Positions 1 to 8,005 of a DNA stretch of 15,849 bases are shown piece by piece. The stretch lies in assembly GCA_902462015.1 (NCBI GenBank), contig CABPZV010000027.1, positions 1 to 15,849 of the forward strand, in the 5' to 3' direction. Position 1 is the stretch's first letter, and each line of letters begins with the position of its first letter. Both the position numbers and the translations under genes were made by a program. This DNA is from an uncultured Eubacteriales bacterium. GTDB lineage: Bacteria > Bacillota > Clostridia > Oscillospirales > CAG-272. Below the pieces are notes generated by a model, which did not search any database, was not told the DNA's origin, and saw only the letters and a list, made by a program, of their open reading frames with translations.

Positions 1-1641
1 CAGCAGTTTGCAGCTGATGTAAACAACGGAAATACATATGAAGGCAGAACGGTTGTCCTTACTGCAGACATCGCTCTCGGCGGCGACAGCTCTCCGTGGA
101 CGCCTATAGGAAATGAAAGCAGCCATTTTAAAGGAACCTTCAACGGAGAAAATCATGTTGTCAGCGGTCTCTTCATCTCTGATACTTCGGGAAAAAATCT
201 CGGATTTTTCGGATATGTAGACGGCGGAACTGTCGAAAACTTAACTGTAAAGGGCAGTGTTGCCGGAGCCGGCAGTGTAGCAGGCGTCGTAGGTTATCTT
301 AACGCAGGAAATATAAAAAACTGCGGTAACAATGCCGAAGTTACAGGTTCAAGCGCCGTCGGAGGCGTTGTCGGCTATGTCGGAGGTGCATCGTCTGTCA
401 GCGGATGCTATAACTCCGGATCAGTTACAGGCAATACAGGATATATCGGCGGCGTTACAGGACAGCATTGGAGAGCAGGTACGGTTGAAAACTGCTATAA
501 TACAGGCACTGTAACCGGACCTGCAACAGTCGGCGGTGTCACTGGCGGCCACAAAGCAGCTTCCCCGGTGCTCACCGGCTGCTATAATGCCGGAATGGTA
601 ATAGACTCGGCCGGCAATGCAAACAATATCGGCGCGGTAGTAGGGGCAAGCAGGGGTACAAACAGCGGCTGTTTTTATCTGAAAGGTACCGGAACTGACA
701 GCAAAGACGGTATAACCGAGACGGAAGCCCTCGATGCGGCAGCTCTCGGCCCCGGATTTAAAACTGACGATGATAACCTCAATGGCGGATATCCGGTCCT
801 TGCATGGCAGACGAAGGTACCGGATGTGATAATCGGAAGCTATGAGGAGCTAAAGGCCTTTGCCGACAGTGTAAACAGCGGAGATACATACGAGAGCAAG
901 CTTATACGTCTGGACGTAAACGTATATCTCGGCGGAAACAGCAATCCGTGGACGCCAATCGGAACGTCCGCGGCACCTTTCAAGGGAACCTTTGACGGTA
1001 ATTATCATATAATAAGCGGGCTATATATCGACGGGGGATCGTCAGTCGGTTTCTTCGGAAATGTGAACGGCGGTACGGTCAGAAATCTTGTAGTTAAAGG
1101 AAGTGTAAAAGGCTCCGGTGACGCCGCCGGAATAGCCGGCAAGCTCACTGCGGGAAAAATTACAAACTGCGGAAGCGAGGCTGACGTGTCAGGCAGCACC
1201 AATGTCGGCGGTATAGCAGGGTCGGTTAACGGCGACTGTGTTATAAGCGGATGCTATAATTCGGGAAATGTTACCGGAACTACAGGATATATCGGCGGCG
1301 TTACAGGACAGCATTGGAGAGCAGGTACAGTCGAAAACTGCTATAACACCGGCACTGTAACCGGACCTGCAACAGTTGGCGGCGTCACCGGCGGCCACAA
1401 AGCGGCCTCCCCTGTGCTCACAAGCTGCTTTAATGCCGGCATGGTAATCGATTCGGCCGGCAATGCAAACAATATCGGCGCGGTGGTCGGTGCAAGCAGG
1501 GGAACAAACAGCGACTGCTATTACATCAAAGGAACCGGAACGGACAGTAAAAGCGGCATAAGTGAAACCGAAAGTCTTTCCGCCGCTTCTCTGGGTTCTG
1601 CATTTGCCGACGGACAAGGTTATCCCGTACTGCTTTGGGAA
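1..1641 (+). repeat. Two tandem GLUG modules, 846-bp period
   Basis: Bases 1-810 and 838-1641 encode homologous modules offset by exactly 846 bp (282 codons). Both carry the (S/N)PWTPIG, GTF(N/D)G, GFFG and GCYNSG landmarks. The 3' half is most alike: bases 435-482 are identical to 1281-1328, and the following ~230 bases differ mainly at third codon positions. Module B is shorter near its end, lacking residues before GYPVL. The first module may be truncated by the window edge. Confidence 0.9.
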
Positions 1642-4600
1642 AGCTCTGTCTGCACAGACAAGCCTGTCCGTCCTGCATTTACAGAGAGTACAGAACTTTC
1701 TGCACAGCTCGCCGGATATATCAAGGCGGCTGTAAACAGCACAAAAAAACATTCGGATATCAGCGGAACGCTTCTCGGAAACGAAGGCTATATGTCAGGG
1801 GCAAGCTCTACCGGAACCGACTGGATGGCGCTTGCGATGGGGCGCTTCGGATATTATGATTCCGGTGAATACTATTATCTGATCGACGACGGAACAGGAT
1901 ATGAAGATTATCTTGCCGCAATGAAATCCTATATTGAAAAGACTTATTCTGACAACGGCGGAATTCTCCACAGCGCAAAGGCAACCGAATGGCACCGGGC
2001 TGTTGTTACAATCGCAGCTCTCGGTGGCAATTCTGTAAGCTTCGGTACATATAACGGTCGCCCGATCAATCTTATTGCAGACGGCAGTTATAATAACACT
2101 CTTAAAGCAGGTCCCGGAACGCAGGGTATAAACGGCTGGATCTGGGGACTTATCGCTATGGATACGGGCATGTATGAAGTACCTTCAGATGCAAAATATA
2201 CCCGCGAAACCTTTATTACCGAAATTCTTAAAATGCAGCTTACCGACGGTGTAAACGGAAATGAATACGGCGGATGGGTACTCGGAGGCTACGGAAGCAG
2301 CTCCGACGTCGATATCACCGCAATGGCAATCCAGGCTCTTGCTCCTTATTACAATGATGATACAGTTTATACATACACAAACGAAAACAGCAAGCTTGAG
2401 GTCTCCAAAACCGTCCGTCAGTGCATAGACGAAGCTCTCGACCGTCTCGGCTCCATGATGAATAAAAACGGCGGCTTCACCTCATGGAATACCGATAATG
2501 TCGAAAGCATTTCTCAGGTCGTCGTGGTGCTCTGTTCGCTCGGAATTAATCCGGCCGAAGACGAACGTTTTGTAACGTCAGACGGCAAAACTCTTTTAGA
2601 CGGTATTCTGAGCTTCCGTCTCTCCGACGGCGGATTCTGCCATGTTTTAAATTCGGGATGGAACTCAATGGCAAACGATCAGGCGACCTACGCTCTTGTT
2701 TCATACTGGAGACTTGAAAACGGAATGCGTTCGCTTTACGATATGCGCGGAGACTGGACTGCGGAAGAAAAAGATGCTGTCAGCGCGGCAATCTCCGCAA
2801 TTAATTCCATATCCGATCCTTCTGCGCCGGATTACAAGGAACAGCTCAAAGAAGCCCTCTCTGTATTCCGCACAGTTCCTGAAGACGAGTGCCGTTACGT
2901 GAACAATTATTCATCGCTTGCCTCCGCTCTTGAGCTTGTGGGCGGTGAATCGGAGCTTGACAAAGATACTCCTTATATTACCTCCATTTCAGTGACAAAG
3001 AATCCGGACAAGCTCAGATACTACGAGGGTGACGCATTTGATCCTGCCGGCATGATTGTTACGGCCGTTTACAGCGACGGCAGCTCAAAAGAGATCACCG
3101 AATATAAACTTTCCGTAAAAAGTCAGCTTGAGCTCAGTACAAGCACGGTTTACATCTACTATGGCATACTTAAGACTTCCGTATCTATCGAAGTACGGGA
3201 AAAAATGCCCTGGGGCGGAGAAGGTACGGCGGAAGATCCATACCTCATTAAAACGGCAGACGATCTTGTTGATCTTAGAAGCTATGTGTACTCAAAGAAC
3301 ATGAATACCTACGGTGTCTACTTTAAAATGACGCAGGACATCAACATGAAAAATATCGGCGACTGGAGAGGAATTGCCGATAATGTAACCGAAGGCTTCC
3401 GAGGCTGTTTTGACGGAGGCGGCTATTCAATATGGAATATAAACAGCTCAACCTATAACGCCTGCGGCCTGTTCGGCAAACTCGGCGACGGGGCGGTTAT
3501 CGAAAATCTGACTATTGCAAGCGGAAAGCTCGGCGGAAGCTATAATACAAGTATTGGAGCATTTGCAGGAGAAGCTGTCTCAGGAGCGTCCGTAACTATA
3601 AGAAACTGCCATAACTATGCTTCTGTCTCAGGTACCTTTGGAATCGGCGGCATATTGGGTTCTGTTGAAGACGGAGCAACCGCAGTTATTGAAAGGTGTT
3701 CCAACCACGGAACCGTAAATGCATCCTATACAGGTGGAGGCATCATCGGACAGTCCGGACCAAACCGCTGGAAAGACAACGGGGCAAATACTGTCATAAC
3801 GGACTGCTACAATACCGGAGAAATCGGAGGCAGCGGAATCTGGGGAATTGGCGGTATTGCCGGAAGCTTCAGACTTGGAGGAACCGGCATAAATAACCTG
3901 ATTAAAAATTGCTACAACGCGGGTACAGTAGGCGGAGACGCAGCGGCCGGAGCTATTTTCGGAAGCGCGGCAGAAACCGGCGTAACTCTTGATAACGTAT
4001 ATTATCTGAATACATCAAACACCAAAGTGTACGGCACATTTACCGATGACGGCTCCGACACTGAAGGTACAGTCATCGGTGAAGCAATCGGCAAAGCCGG
4101 CGAGGAAATGAAAGATAATACTTTCGTGTCATCACTTGGCTCCTCCTTTGCCAAAGACAGCGAAATCATCAACGGCGGTTATCCTATTCTCACCGGCCAA
4201 AAGGCAATCGGCGGTGAAGCACCGGTACACGCCGGCACTGAAATCGGCTCTGCGGAAGAGCTTGCAGCCTTCGCCGAACGGGTAAATGCAGGCGAAAGTT
4301 TTACAAACAAAACAGTTCTGCTCACAGCGCACATAGATCTCAGCGATTATCCCGACTGGACGCCGATCGGCAAATTAAGTTCCCGCCAGTTTGACGGTAT
4401 CTTTGACGGCCAGGGATATGTTATCGACAATCTTTATTCCACATCCGGCGGTTTGTTCGGATATGTAGGGACTAATGCAGTAATCAGAAATACAGGAGTG
4501 GCCAGCGGTGAAATCGAGGCCGCTAACACCTCATTTACAGGCGGTATCGCCAAATGGAGCAACGGCGCTGACTTCATTAACTGCTGGAACGGAGCCGATA

Positions 4601-6057
4601 TTTATTGCGGAGGTTACAGCGGAGGTATCGTAGGCACTGTACGCGACGGCGGCGAAAGCTTCATTGAGGGCTGCTATAATTCGGGCAGTATCTATTCTTC
4701 TGACAGTTCAGTCGGCGGGATAGTCGGACACTTAGACGTATCCAGAAACGGCACTTCTGTAAACGTTACAATTTCAGATTGCTACAACTCCGGTACTGTT
4801 ACGGCTAAGGACAATGCGGCAGGCATCGCCGGCAGAGTTCAGGACGGACATACGATCAGCAATTGCTACAACTCCGGTGCAGTTACTGTATACGGAGACA
4901 ATATTTTTGACGGAGCAGGCGCAATCGCAAGTCTCGTAACAAGCAGAAATGAGATCATAGACTGCTATTACAATTCCGATATTACCGACTGCGGAGTTTC
5001 AAACGGAACAGATACCACTGCCGGTAAAACCTCAGAAGAAATGAAATCGGATGACTTCTCCGCCCTTCTCGGAGACGGATTCAAAAAAGACAGGTACGCA
5101 CTTGTAAACAGCGGATATCCTCTCGTTTACTGGCAGAATACAGAAGACGCGGACGCTGTCGACAGTGTAACGGAAAAGATAGCGGCTATCGGCACTGTGA
5201 CACCTGACAGCTCCGATGCGATAAATGAAGCAAGAAACGCATACGATAACCTCGACGACGAGTTAAGGGTTTATGTTTCCAATTTTGACGTGTTGGAAAA
5301 AGCCGAAAATGAGCTTGCGGCAATACAAACCTTAGAGCAGGCCAAGAAAACTGCAATAAGTCAGCTTGAAGCATACAAAGATATCTCAAATTACAGAAGC
5401 GAGCAGCAGGACGAACTGCAGAGTATTATTTCAGCAGGAAAGAACGCTATAAATGCTGCGCCGGATACGGATACAGTTAATTCAGCACTTAAAGACGCAA
5501 AATCAAAGCTCGACGCTGTAAAGACAGATAAGCAGCTGTGTGATGAAGAAACAGCAAAAACAGTGTCAGACAAAATTGACAGCATCGGAACGGTTACGCT
5601 TGACAGTGAAGAAGTAATCAGAAACGCCCGCTCGGCATATGAAGCACTTTCGGACGAAGCAAAAGAGCTTGTTGCAAATTATGCTGAACTGGAAAAGGCG
5701 GAATCGATTCTTTCCCAGCTAAAAAATGAAGCCGACGATAACAAGCCGTCGGATGATCCCGATGACAACAAAAAACCTGATGATAACCCTATCCCCGATG
5801 ACAGCAATGGCTCCGGTGATAACAATGACTCTGCTGACAAAGATCCTTCCGGTAATAAGGATACGCCGGCAGATAATGGCGTATCGTCAGACATCAATAG
5901 TACTTCTGATAACAAAGATACATCCGCTTCTAATATCGATAAGCCAGTCTCTCCTCAGACCGGCGATAGCTGTTATATTTTATGGTATGCACTGCTGACA
6001 ACGATAAGTCTGTCTGCCACTCTTATTTTCATTTCAAAGTTAAGACGAAAAGCATAA
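1..6057 (+). CDS. Giant wall-anchored surface protein (5' partial): GLUG modules, cobalamin-binder-like alpha-alpha barrel, Ig-like domain, SPQTGD sorting signal
   Basis: The frame is open from base 1, so the start and any signal peptide lie outside the window; an ATG at 568 is internal. About 2018 residues are visible. In window numbering: GLUG module A (1-270) and B (280-547); a helical barrel (about 560-985) with TEWHR (662-666), GINGWIWGL and DITAMAIQALAPYY (771-784); a Big-type Ig-like domain (987-1068); GLUG modules C (about 1071-1400) and D (about 1410-1710); two VTEKI..IGTVT-type helical repeats with a helical spacer (1718-1910); an Asp/Ser/Asn-rich linker; then SPQTGD (5950-5967), a hydrophobic helix and the tail KLRRKA. 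The end is a sortase substrate, so the protein should be covalently linked to peptidoglycan. GLUG repeats are known from adhesins and other surface proteins. The barrel is shared with the protein at 8006 and suggests capture of a ligand, inferred to be a corrinoid. Binding of polysaccharide or host protein by the GLUG part is equally possible. Confidence 0.93.
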   Translation, partial: QQFAADVNNGNTYEGRTVVLTADIALGGDSSPWTPIGNESSHFKGTFNGENHVVSGLFISDTSGKNLGFFGYVDGGTVENLTVKGSVAGAGSVAGVVGYLNAGNIKNCGNNAEVTGSSAVGGVVGYVGGASSVSGCYNSGSVTGNTGYIGGVTGQHWRAGTVENCYNTGTVTGPATVGGVTGGHKAASPVLTGCYNAGMVIDSAGNANNIGAVVGASRGTNSGCFYLKGTGTDSKDGITETEALDAAALGPGFKTDDDNLNGGYPVLAWQTKVPDVIIGSYEELKAFADSVNSGDTYESKLIRLDVNVYLGGNSNPWTPIGTSAAPFKGTFDGNYHIISGLYIDGGSSVGFFGNVNGGTVRNLVVKGSVKGSGDAAGIAGKLTAGKITNCGSEADVSGSTNVGGIAGSVNGDCVISGCYNSGNVTGTTGYIGGVTGQHWRAGTVENCYNTGTVTGPATVGGVTGGHKAASPVLTSCFNAGMVIDSAGNANNIGAVVGASRGTNSDCYYIKGTGTDSKSGISETESLSAASLGSAFADGQGYPVLLWESSVCTDKPVRPAFTESTELSAQLAGYIKAAVNSTKKHSDISGTLLGNEGYMSGASSTGTDWMALAMGRFGYYDSGEYYYLIDDGTGYEDYLAAMKSYIEKTYSDNGGILHSAKATEWHRAVVTIAALGGNSVSFGTYNGRPINLIADGSYNNTLKAGPGTQGINGWIWGLIAMDTGMYEVPSDAKYTRETFITEILKMQLTDGVNGNEYGGWVLGGYGSSSDVDITAMAIQALAPYYNDDTVYTYTNENSKLEVSKTVRQCIDEALDRLGSMMNKNGGFTSWNTDNVESISQVVVVLCSLGINPAEDERFVTSDGKTLLDGILSFRLSDGGFCHVLNSGWNSMANDQATYALVSYWRLENGMRSLYDMRGDWTAEEKDAVSAAISAINSISDPSAPDYKEQLKEALSVFRTVPEDECRYVNNYSSLASALELVGGESELDKDTPYITSISVTKNPDKLRYYEGDAFDPAGMIVTAVYSDGSSKEITEYKLSVKSQLELSTSTVYIYYGILKTSVSIEVREKMPWGGEGTAEDPYLIKTADDLVDLRSYVYSKNMNTYGVYFKMTQDINMKNIGDWRGIADNVTEGFRGCFDGGGYSIWNINSSTYNACGLFGKLGDGAVIENLTIASGKLGGSYNTSIGAFAGEAVSGASVTIRNCHNYASVSGTFGIGGILGSVEDGATAVIERCSNHGTVNASYTGGGIIGQSGPNRWKDNGANTVITDCYNTGEIGGSGIWGIGGIAGSFRLGGTGINNLIKNCYNAGTVGGDAAAGAIFGSAAETGVTLDNVYYLNTSNTKVYGTFTDDGSDTEGTVIGEAIGKAGEEMKDNTFVSSLGSSFAKDSEIINGGYPILTGQKAIGGEAPVHAGTEIGSAEELAAFAERVNAGESFTNKTVLLTAHIDLSDYPDWTPIGKLSSRQFDGIFDGQGYVIDNLYSTSGGLFGYVGTNAVIRNTGVASGEIEAANTSFTGGIAKWSNGADFINCWNGADIYCGGYSGGIVGTVRDGGESFIEGCYNSGSIYSSDSSVGGIVGHLDVSRNGTSVNVTISDCYNSGTVTAKDNAAGIAGRVQDGHTISNCYNSGAVTVYGDNIFDGAGAIASLVTSRNEIIDCYYNSDITDCGVSNGTDTTAGKTSEEMKSDDFSALLGDGFKKDRYALVNSGYPLVYWQNTEDADAVDSVTEKIAAIGTVTPDSSDAINEARNAYDNLDDELRVYVSNFDVLEKAENELAAIQTLEQAKKTAISQLEAYKDISNYRSEQQDELQSIISAGKNAINAAPDTDTVNSALKDAKSKLDAVKTDKQLCDEETAKTVSDKIDSIGTVTLDSEEVIRNARSAYEALSDEAKELVANYAELEKAESILSQLKNEADDNKPSDDPDDNKKPDDNPIPDDSNGSGDNNDSADKDPSGNKDTPADNGVSSDINSTSDNKDTSASNIDKPVSPQTGDSCYILWYALLTTISLSATLIFISKLRRKA
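1690..2955 (+). other. Alpha-alpha barrel domain within the giant surface protein
   Basis: This part of the large CDS aligns along its length with residues 30-440 of the protein at 8006. Shared blocks include AKATEWHR, PINLIADG, GINGWIWGL, DITAMAIQALAPYYN, AKTVRQ/SKTVRQ, NVES, LLDGIL and MRSLYD, followed by a helical VPEDE..YV.NY segment. The fold family (prenyltransferase/squalene-cyclase toroid) also contains the ligand-binding half of intrinsic factor and transcobalamin. The TA-preceding motif is DVDI, not the DxDD of class II terpene cyclases, and the domain is extracellular, so a binding rather than catalytic role is inferred. Confidence 0.75.
5155..5730 (+). repeat. Helical stalk repeats in the giant surface protein
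   Basis: Two ~58-residue units, encoded at about 5155-5328 and 5551-5724, share the pattern KI..IGTVT.DS...I..AR.AY..L.DE....V.N...LEKAE. They are separated by a charged helical segment (AKKTAISQLEAYKDI onward) resembling FIVAR-type spacers. Such repeats usually act as rigid stalks between functional domains and the wall-spanning linker. Confidence 0.75.
5950..6054 (+). other. Cell-wall sorting signal SPQTGD + membrane helix + basic tail
   Basis: SPQTGD is encoded at 5950-5967, followed by a ~23-residue hydrophobic stretch (YILWYALLTT onward) and the basic tail SKLRRKA just before the stop. This is the three-part layout of a sortase substrate, with a (S/N)PQTG(D) motif that is common in Clostridia in place of LPxTG. 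A sortase would cut between T and G. Confidence 0.85.
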
Positions 6058-6065
6058 GAGCAGGA

Positions 6066-6101
6066 CAGGGAATGCGGCCTTGCCGCCGCATTCCCTGTTT
6101 T
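6066..6101 (+). terminator. Intrinsic terminator or attenuator after the giant surface gene
   Basis: A perfect 13-bp stem (6066-6078 with 6085-6097, CAGGGAATGCGGC and its complement) closes a 6-base loop and is followed by TTTT. It starts 9 bases after the stop codon. The U-run is short and the next gene has its SD only 21 bases further on, so it may end only part of the transcripts and leave the surface protein over-expressed relative to the downstream genes. Confidence 0.8.
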
Positions 6102-6134
6102 GGTCTGAAAAGTATATGCACGAAAGGTATAGGC

Positions 6135-7934
6135 ATGAATAATAAAATAAACCGATGGGCGTCGTCAATACTTTGTATTATTTTTGTACTGATGTCTTTC
6201 ATCACAGCAGAGCTGCCGTCAGAGGCGGCCTCCGGTCCTTCCGTCACTACGACGCTTGCAGACAATACCTTACAGCGCGGAAGCAAAAAAACATTTGATG
6301 TATGGGCAAGAAATGCATCCGGAGATAAAATAAAGGCAACCGTTAAGCTAAACGGCCAAAAGCTTGATCCTACATGGGACGATAATGAAAAGACAAGCTA
6401 TACGCTTTTTTTTACTCAGGAAGGGGAAAATGTTGTAACCGTATCAGCATCCTCGGACGGAGGAAAAAAGAAAGAACTGACATATCATATCACCTATCAG
6501 AGAGCAGCTGAAGGCGAGGCCATTGGTACGGCAACCTGGAGCGTTGAAGCTTTTACTATCGGCTGCGGATATCTTATATATCCCATAGATATGCCGATAT
6601 ATGAAGGGGAAACATCTGCGGAACAATTGATTCGCCTGCTGCATTCAAACGGCTTTACAGGCTATTACGGAGGGAGCGTTAAATCCTCCTTTTATCTTGC
6701 ATACATTGCAGACGGAACGTCGTCGGCAGAAAAATACAACGGCTATCAGAAAAGCGGTGCTCCGTCAAATCCCCAAAGTCTTAACCTAAGCCCTTGTATT
6801 CCTTCACTTCTTGTGCCGTATCTGGAAGATACAATGTCTTTTTACGATCCAAATGATTACATAAATAACTGGAGCGGATATCTCGGCGAATTTGCTTTTA
6901 CAAACGGTTCAGGATGGATGTATTCGGTCAATAACATTTTTCCAAATGTGGGGTTTGCTGACAGCTACCTGTCCGACGGCGATACTGTCCGCGTACAGTT
7001 CACACTTGGATACGGCGCAGACATCGGAGGTTTCGGCGCTGTCGGAACCGATATTCCGAATGTAGACAATCAGCCGTCATCCGGATACTTTTACACTGCA
7101 AACAAGGACAGGCTGACCAAAGCAATCGCCCGAGCACGAGCCTCGGGTCTGCTTACAAGATCAAATGTATCAGATGCATATGACTCCGCCTTAAATGTAA
7201 TGGCAGCGCTTAACGCCTCGCAGAGTTCGGTGGACTATGCAGTAAATGCACTGAATTATGCGGTAGAAAACCCGGCAGATACGGCCGCTCCGCCGAATAC
7301 AGGCGCCAGAAACGATTCGCCGGCGCAGTCCACGGACAGAACTGGAGAGTCTCAGATACAGGAAAATCCGTCTGTGCCCGTATCAGGCGGAAATAAAAAT
7401 TCTTCGGATAATAATGCAAATTTTTATTCTGCAGCTAAATCAAATGAATACGCTCCGGGCGGAAGCAAACCTTATTCAGGCACCGCCGCTGACAGCGCTG
7501 ATCCAAATTCCAGCAATAACGGCACAGTCAATCACGGGGCTGTAACAGACGACCCTTCAAATAAAAATAGCTCTGCATTGTTCGGCACAGAAAATTTAAA
7601 TGACAAAAATGCCGAATCAGATTTTTCAGGCGAAAATCATGAAAATTCGGACACTGGTTACATAACATCTGACGAAACATCAAAAAATAGCGAAGCAAAT
7701 GAGATTTCTTCCGGCAGCAAAAAGGACGGGAGCGGCGGCAGGTCGTCCGAAAGCAATTCAACGCACAAAAAATCACCTGTAAATACTGCCGCTGCGACAA
7801 TTGCAGCTGTGCTTTTTACCGTATCGGCCGCGGGCGCGGTTGTCGCTGTCATTTATTATAAAAGGAAAAGAATTTCCGTAAAAGCCATACCGATTGAAGA
7901 AACAAATGCAGCGGGGAATGAAAAGTCTGAATGA
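6135..7934 (+). CDS. Membrane-anchored DUF4430 (transcobalamin-like C-terminal) surface protein
   Basis: 599 residues. I chose ATG 6135 because GAAAGG (6122-6127) sits 7 bases upstream and a signal peptide (about 1-32, core ILCIIFVLMSFITA) follows directly; the frame extends further 5' into the preceding gene and that part is spurious. Domains: a beta-rich Ig-like segment (about 35-123), a DUF4430 domain (about 130-305) with GSGWMYSVNNIFPNVGF (258-274), DGDTVRVQFTLGYGADIG (281-298) and two cysteines (C144, C221) that could pair, a helical repeat (about 322-380), a ~165-residue Ser/Asn/Asp-rich linker, a transmembrane helix (about 551-574) and a basic cytoplasmic tail KRKRISVK. It contains no catalytic motif I recognise. 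DUF4430 is the bacterial relative of the beta-domain that closes over cobalamin in intrinsic factor, so I infer a tethered ligand-binding protein that spans the wall and works with the barrel proteins on either side. Confidence 0.93.
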   Translation: MNNKINRWASSILCIIFVLMSFITAELPSEAASGPSVTTTLADNTLQRGSKKTFDVWARNASGDKIKATVKLNGQKLDPTWDDNEKTSYTLFFTQEGENVVTVSASSDGGKKKELTYHITYQRAAEGEAIGTATWSVEAFTIGCGYLIYPIDMPIYEGETSAEQLIRLLHSNGFTGYYGGSVKSSFYLAYIADGTSSAEKYNGYQKSGAPSNPQSLNLSPCIPSLLVPYLEDTMSFYDPNDYINNWSGYLGEFAFTNGSGWMYSVNNIFPNVGFADSYLSDGDTVRVQFTLGYGADIGGFGAVGTDIPNVDNQPSSGYFYTANKDRLTKAIARARASGLLTRSNVSDAYDSALNVMAALNASQSSVDYAVNALNYAVENPADTAAPPNTGARNDSPAQSTDRTGESQIQENPSVPVSGGNKNSSDNNANFYSAAKSNEYAPGGSKPYSGTAADSADPNSSNNGTVNHGAVTDDPSNKNSSALFGTENLNDKNAESDFSGENHENSDTGYITSDETSKNSEANEISSGSKKDGSGGRSSESNSTHKKSPVNTAAATIAAVLFTVSAAGAVVAVIYYKRKRISVKAIPIEETNAAGNEKSE

Positions 7935-8005
7935 AAAGCTTTGTGTCTTGACGGTGAGAAAATTCGGCAGGACATAAAGTAAATGTGAAAGGCACGGTTA
8001 TAAGA

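Noticed and set aside
1..1641. CRISPR-like or transposon repeats
   Set aside because: The repeats are in-frame protein modules with an 846-bp period and synonymous divergence, without spacers or terminal inverted repeats.
1189..1752. 187-codon minus-strand open frame
   Set aside because: Antisense to the GLUG repeats; its length comes from the regular codon use of the repeats and no SD or recognisable protein is seen.
1690..2955. Terpene cyclase or prenyltransferase enzyme
   Set aside because: The fold fits, but the catalytic DxDD motif is DVDI (and DPDI in the paralogue), and both proteins are exported with no isoprenoid genes nearby.
7948..7976. Promoter before the gene at 8006
   Set aside because: TTGACG is present, but the sequence 17 bases on (GACATA) is not a credible -10.
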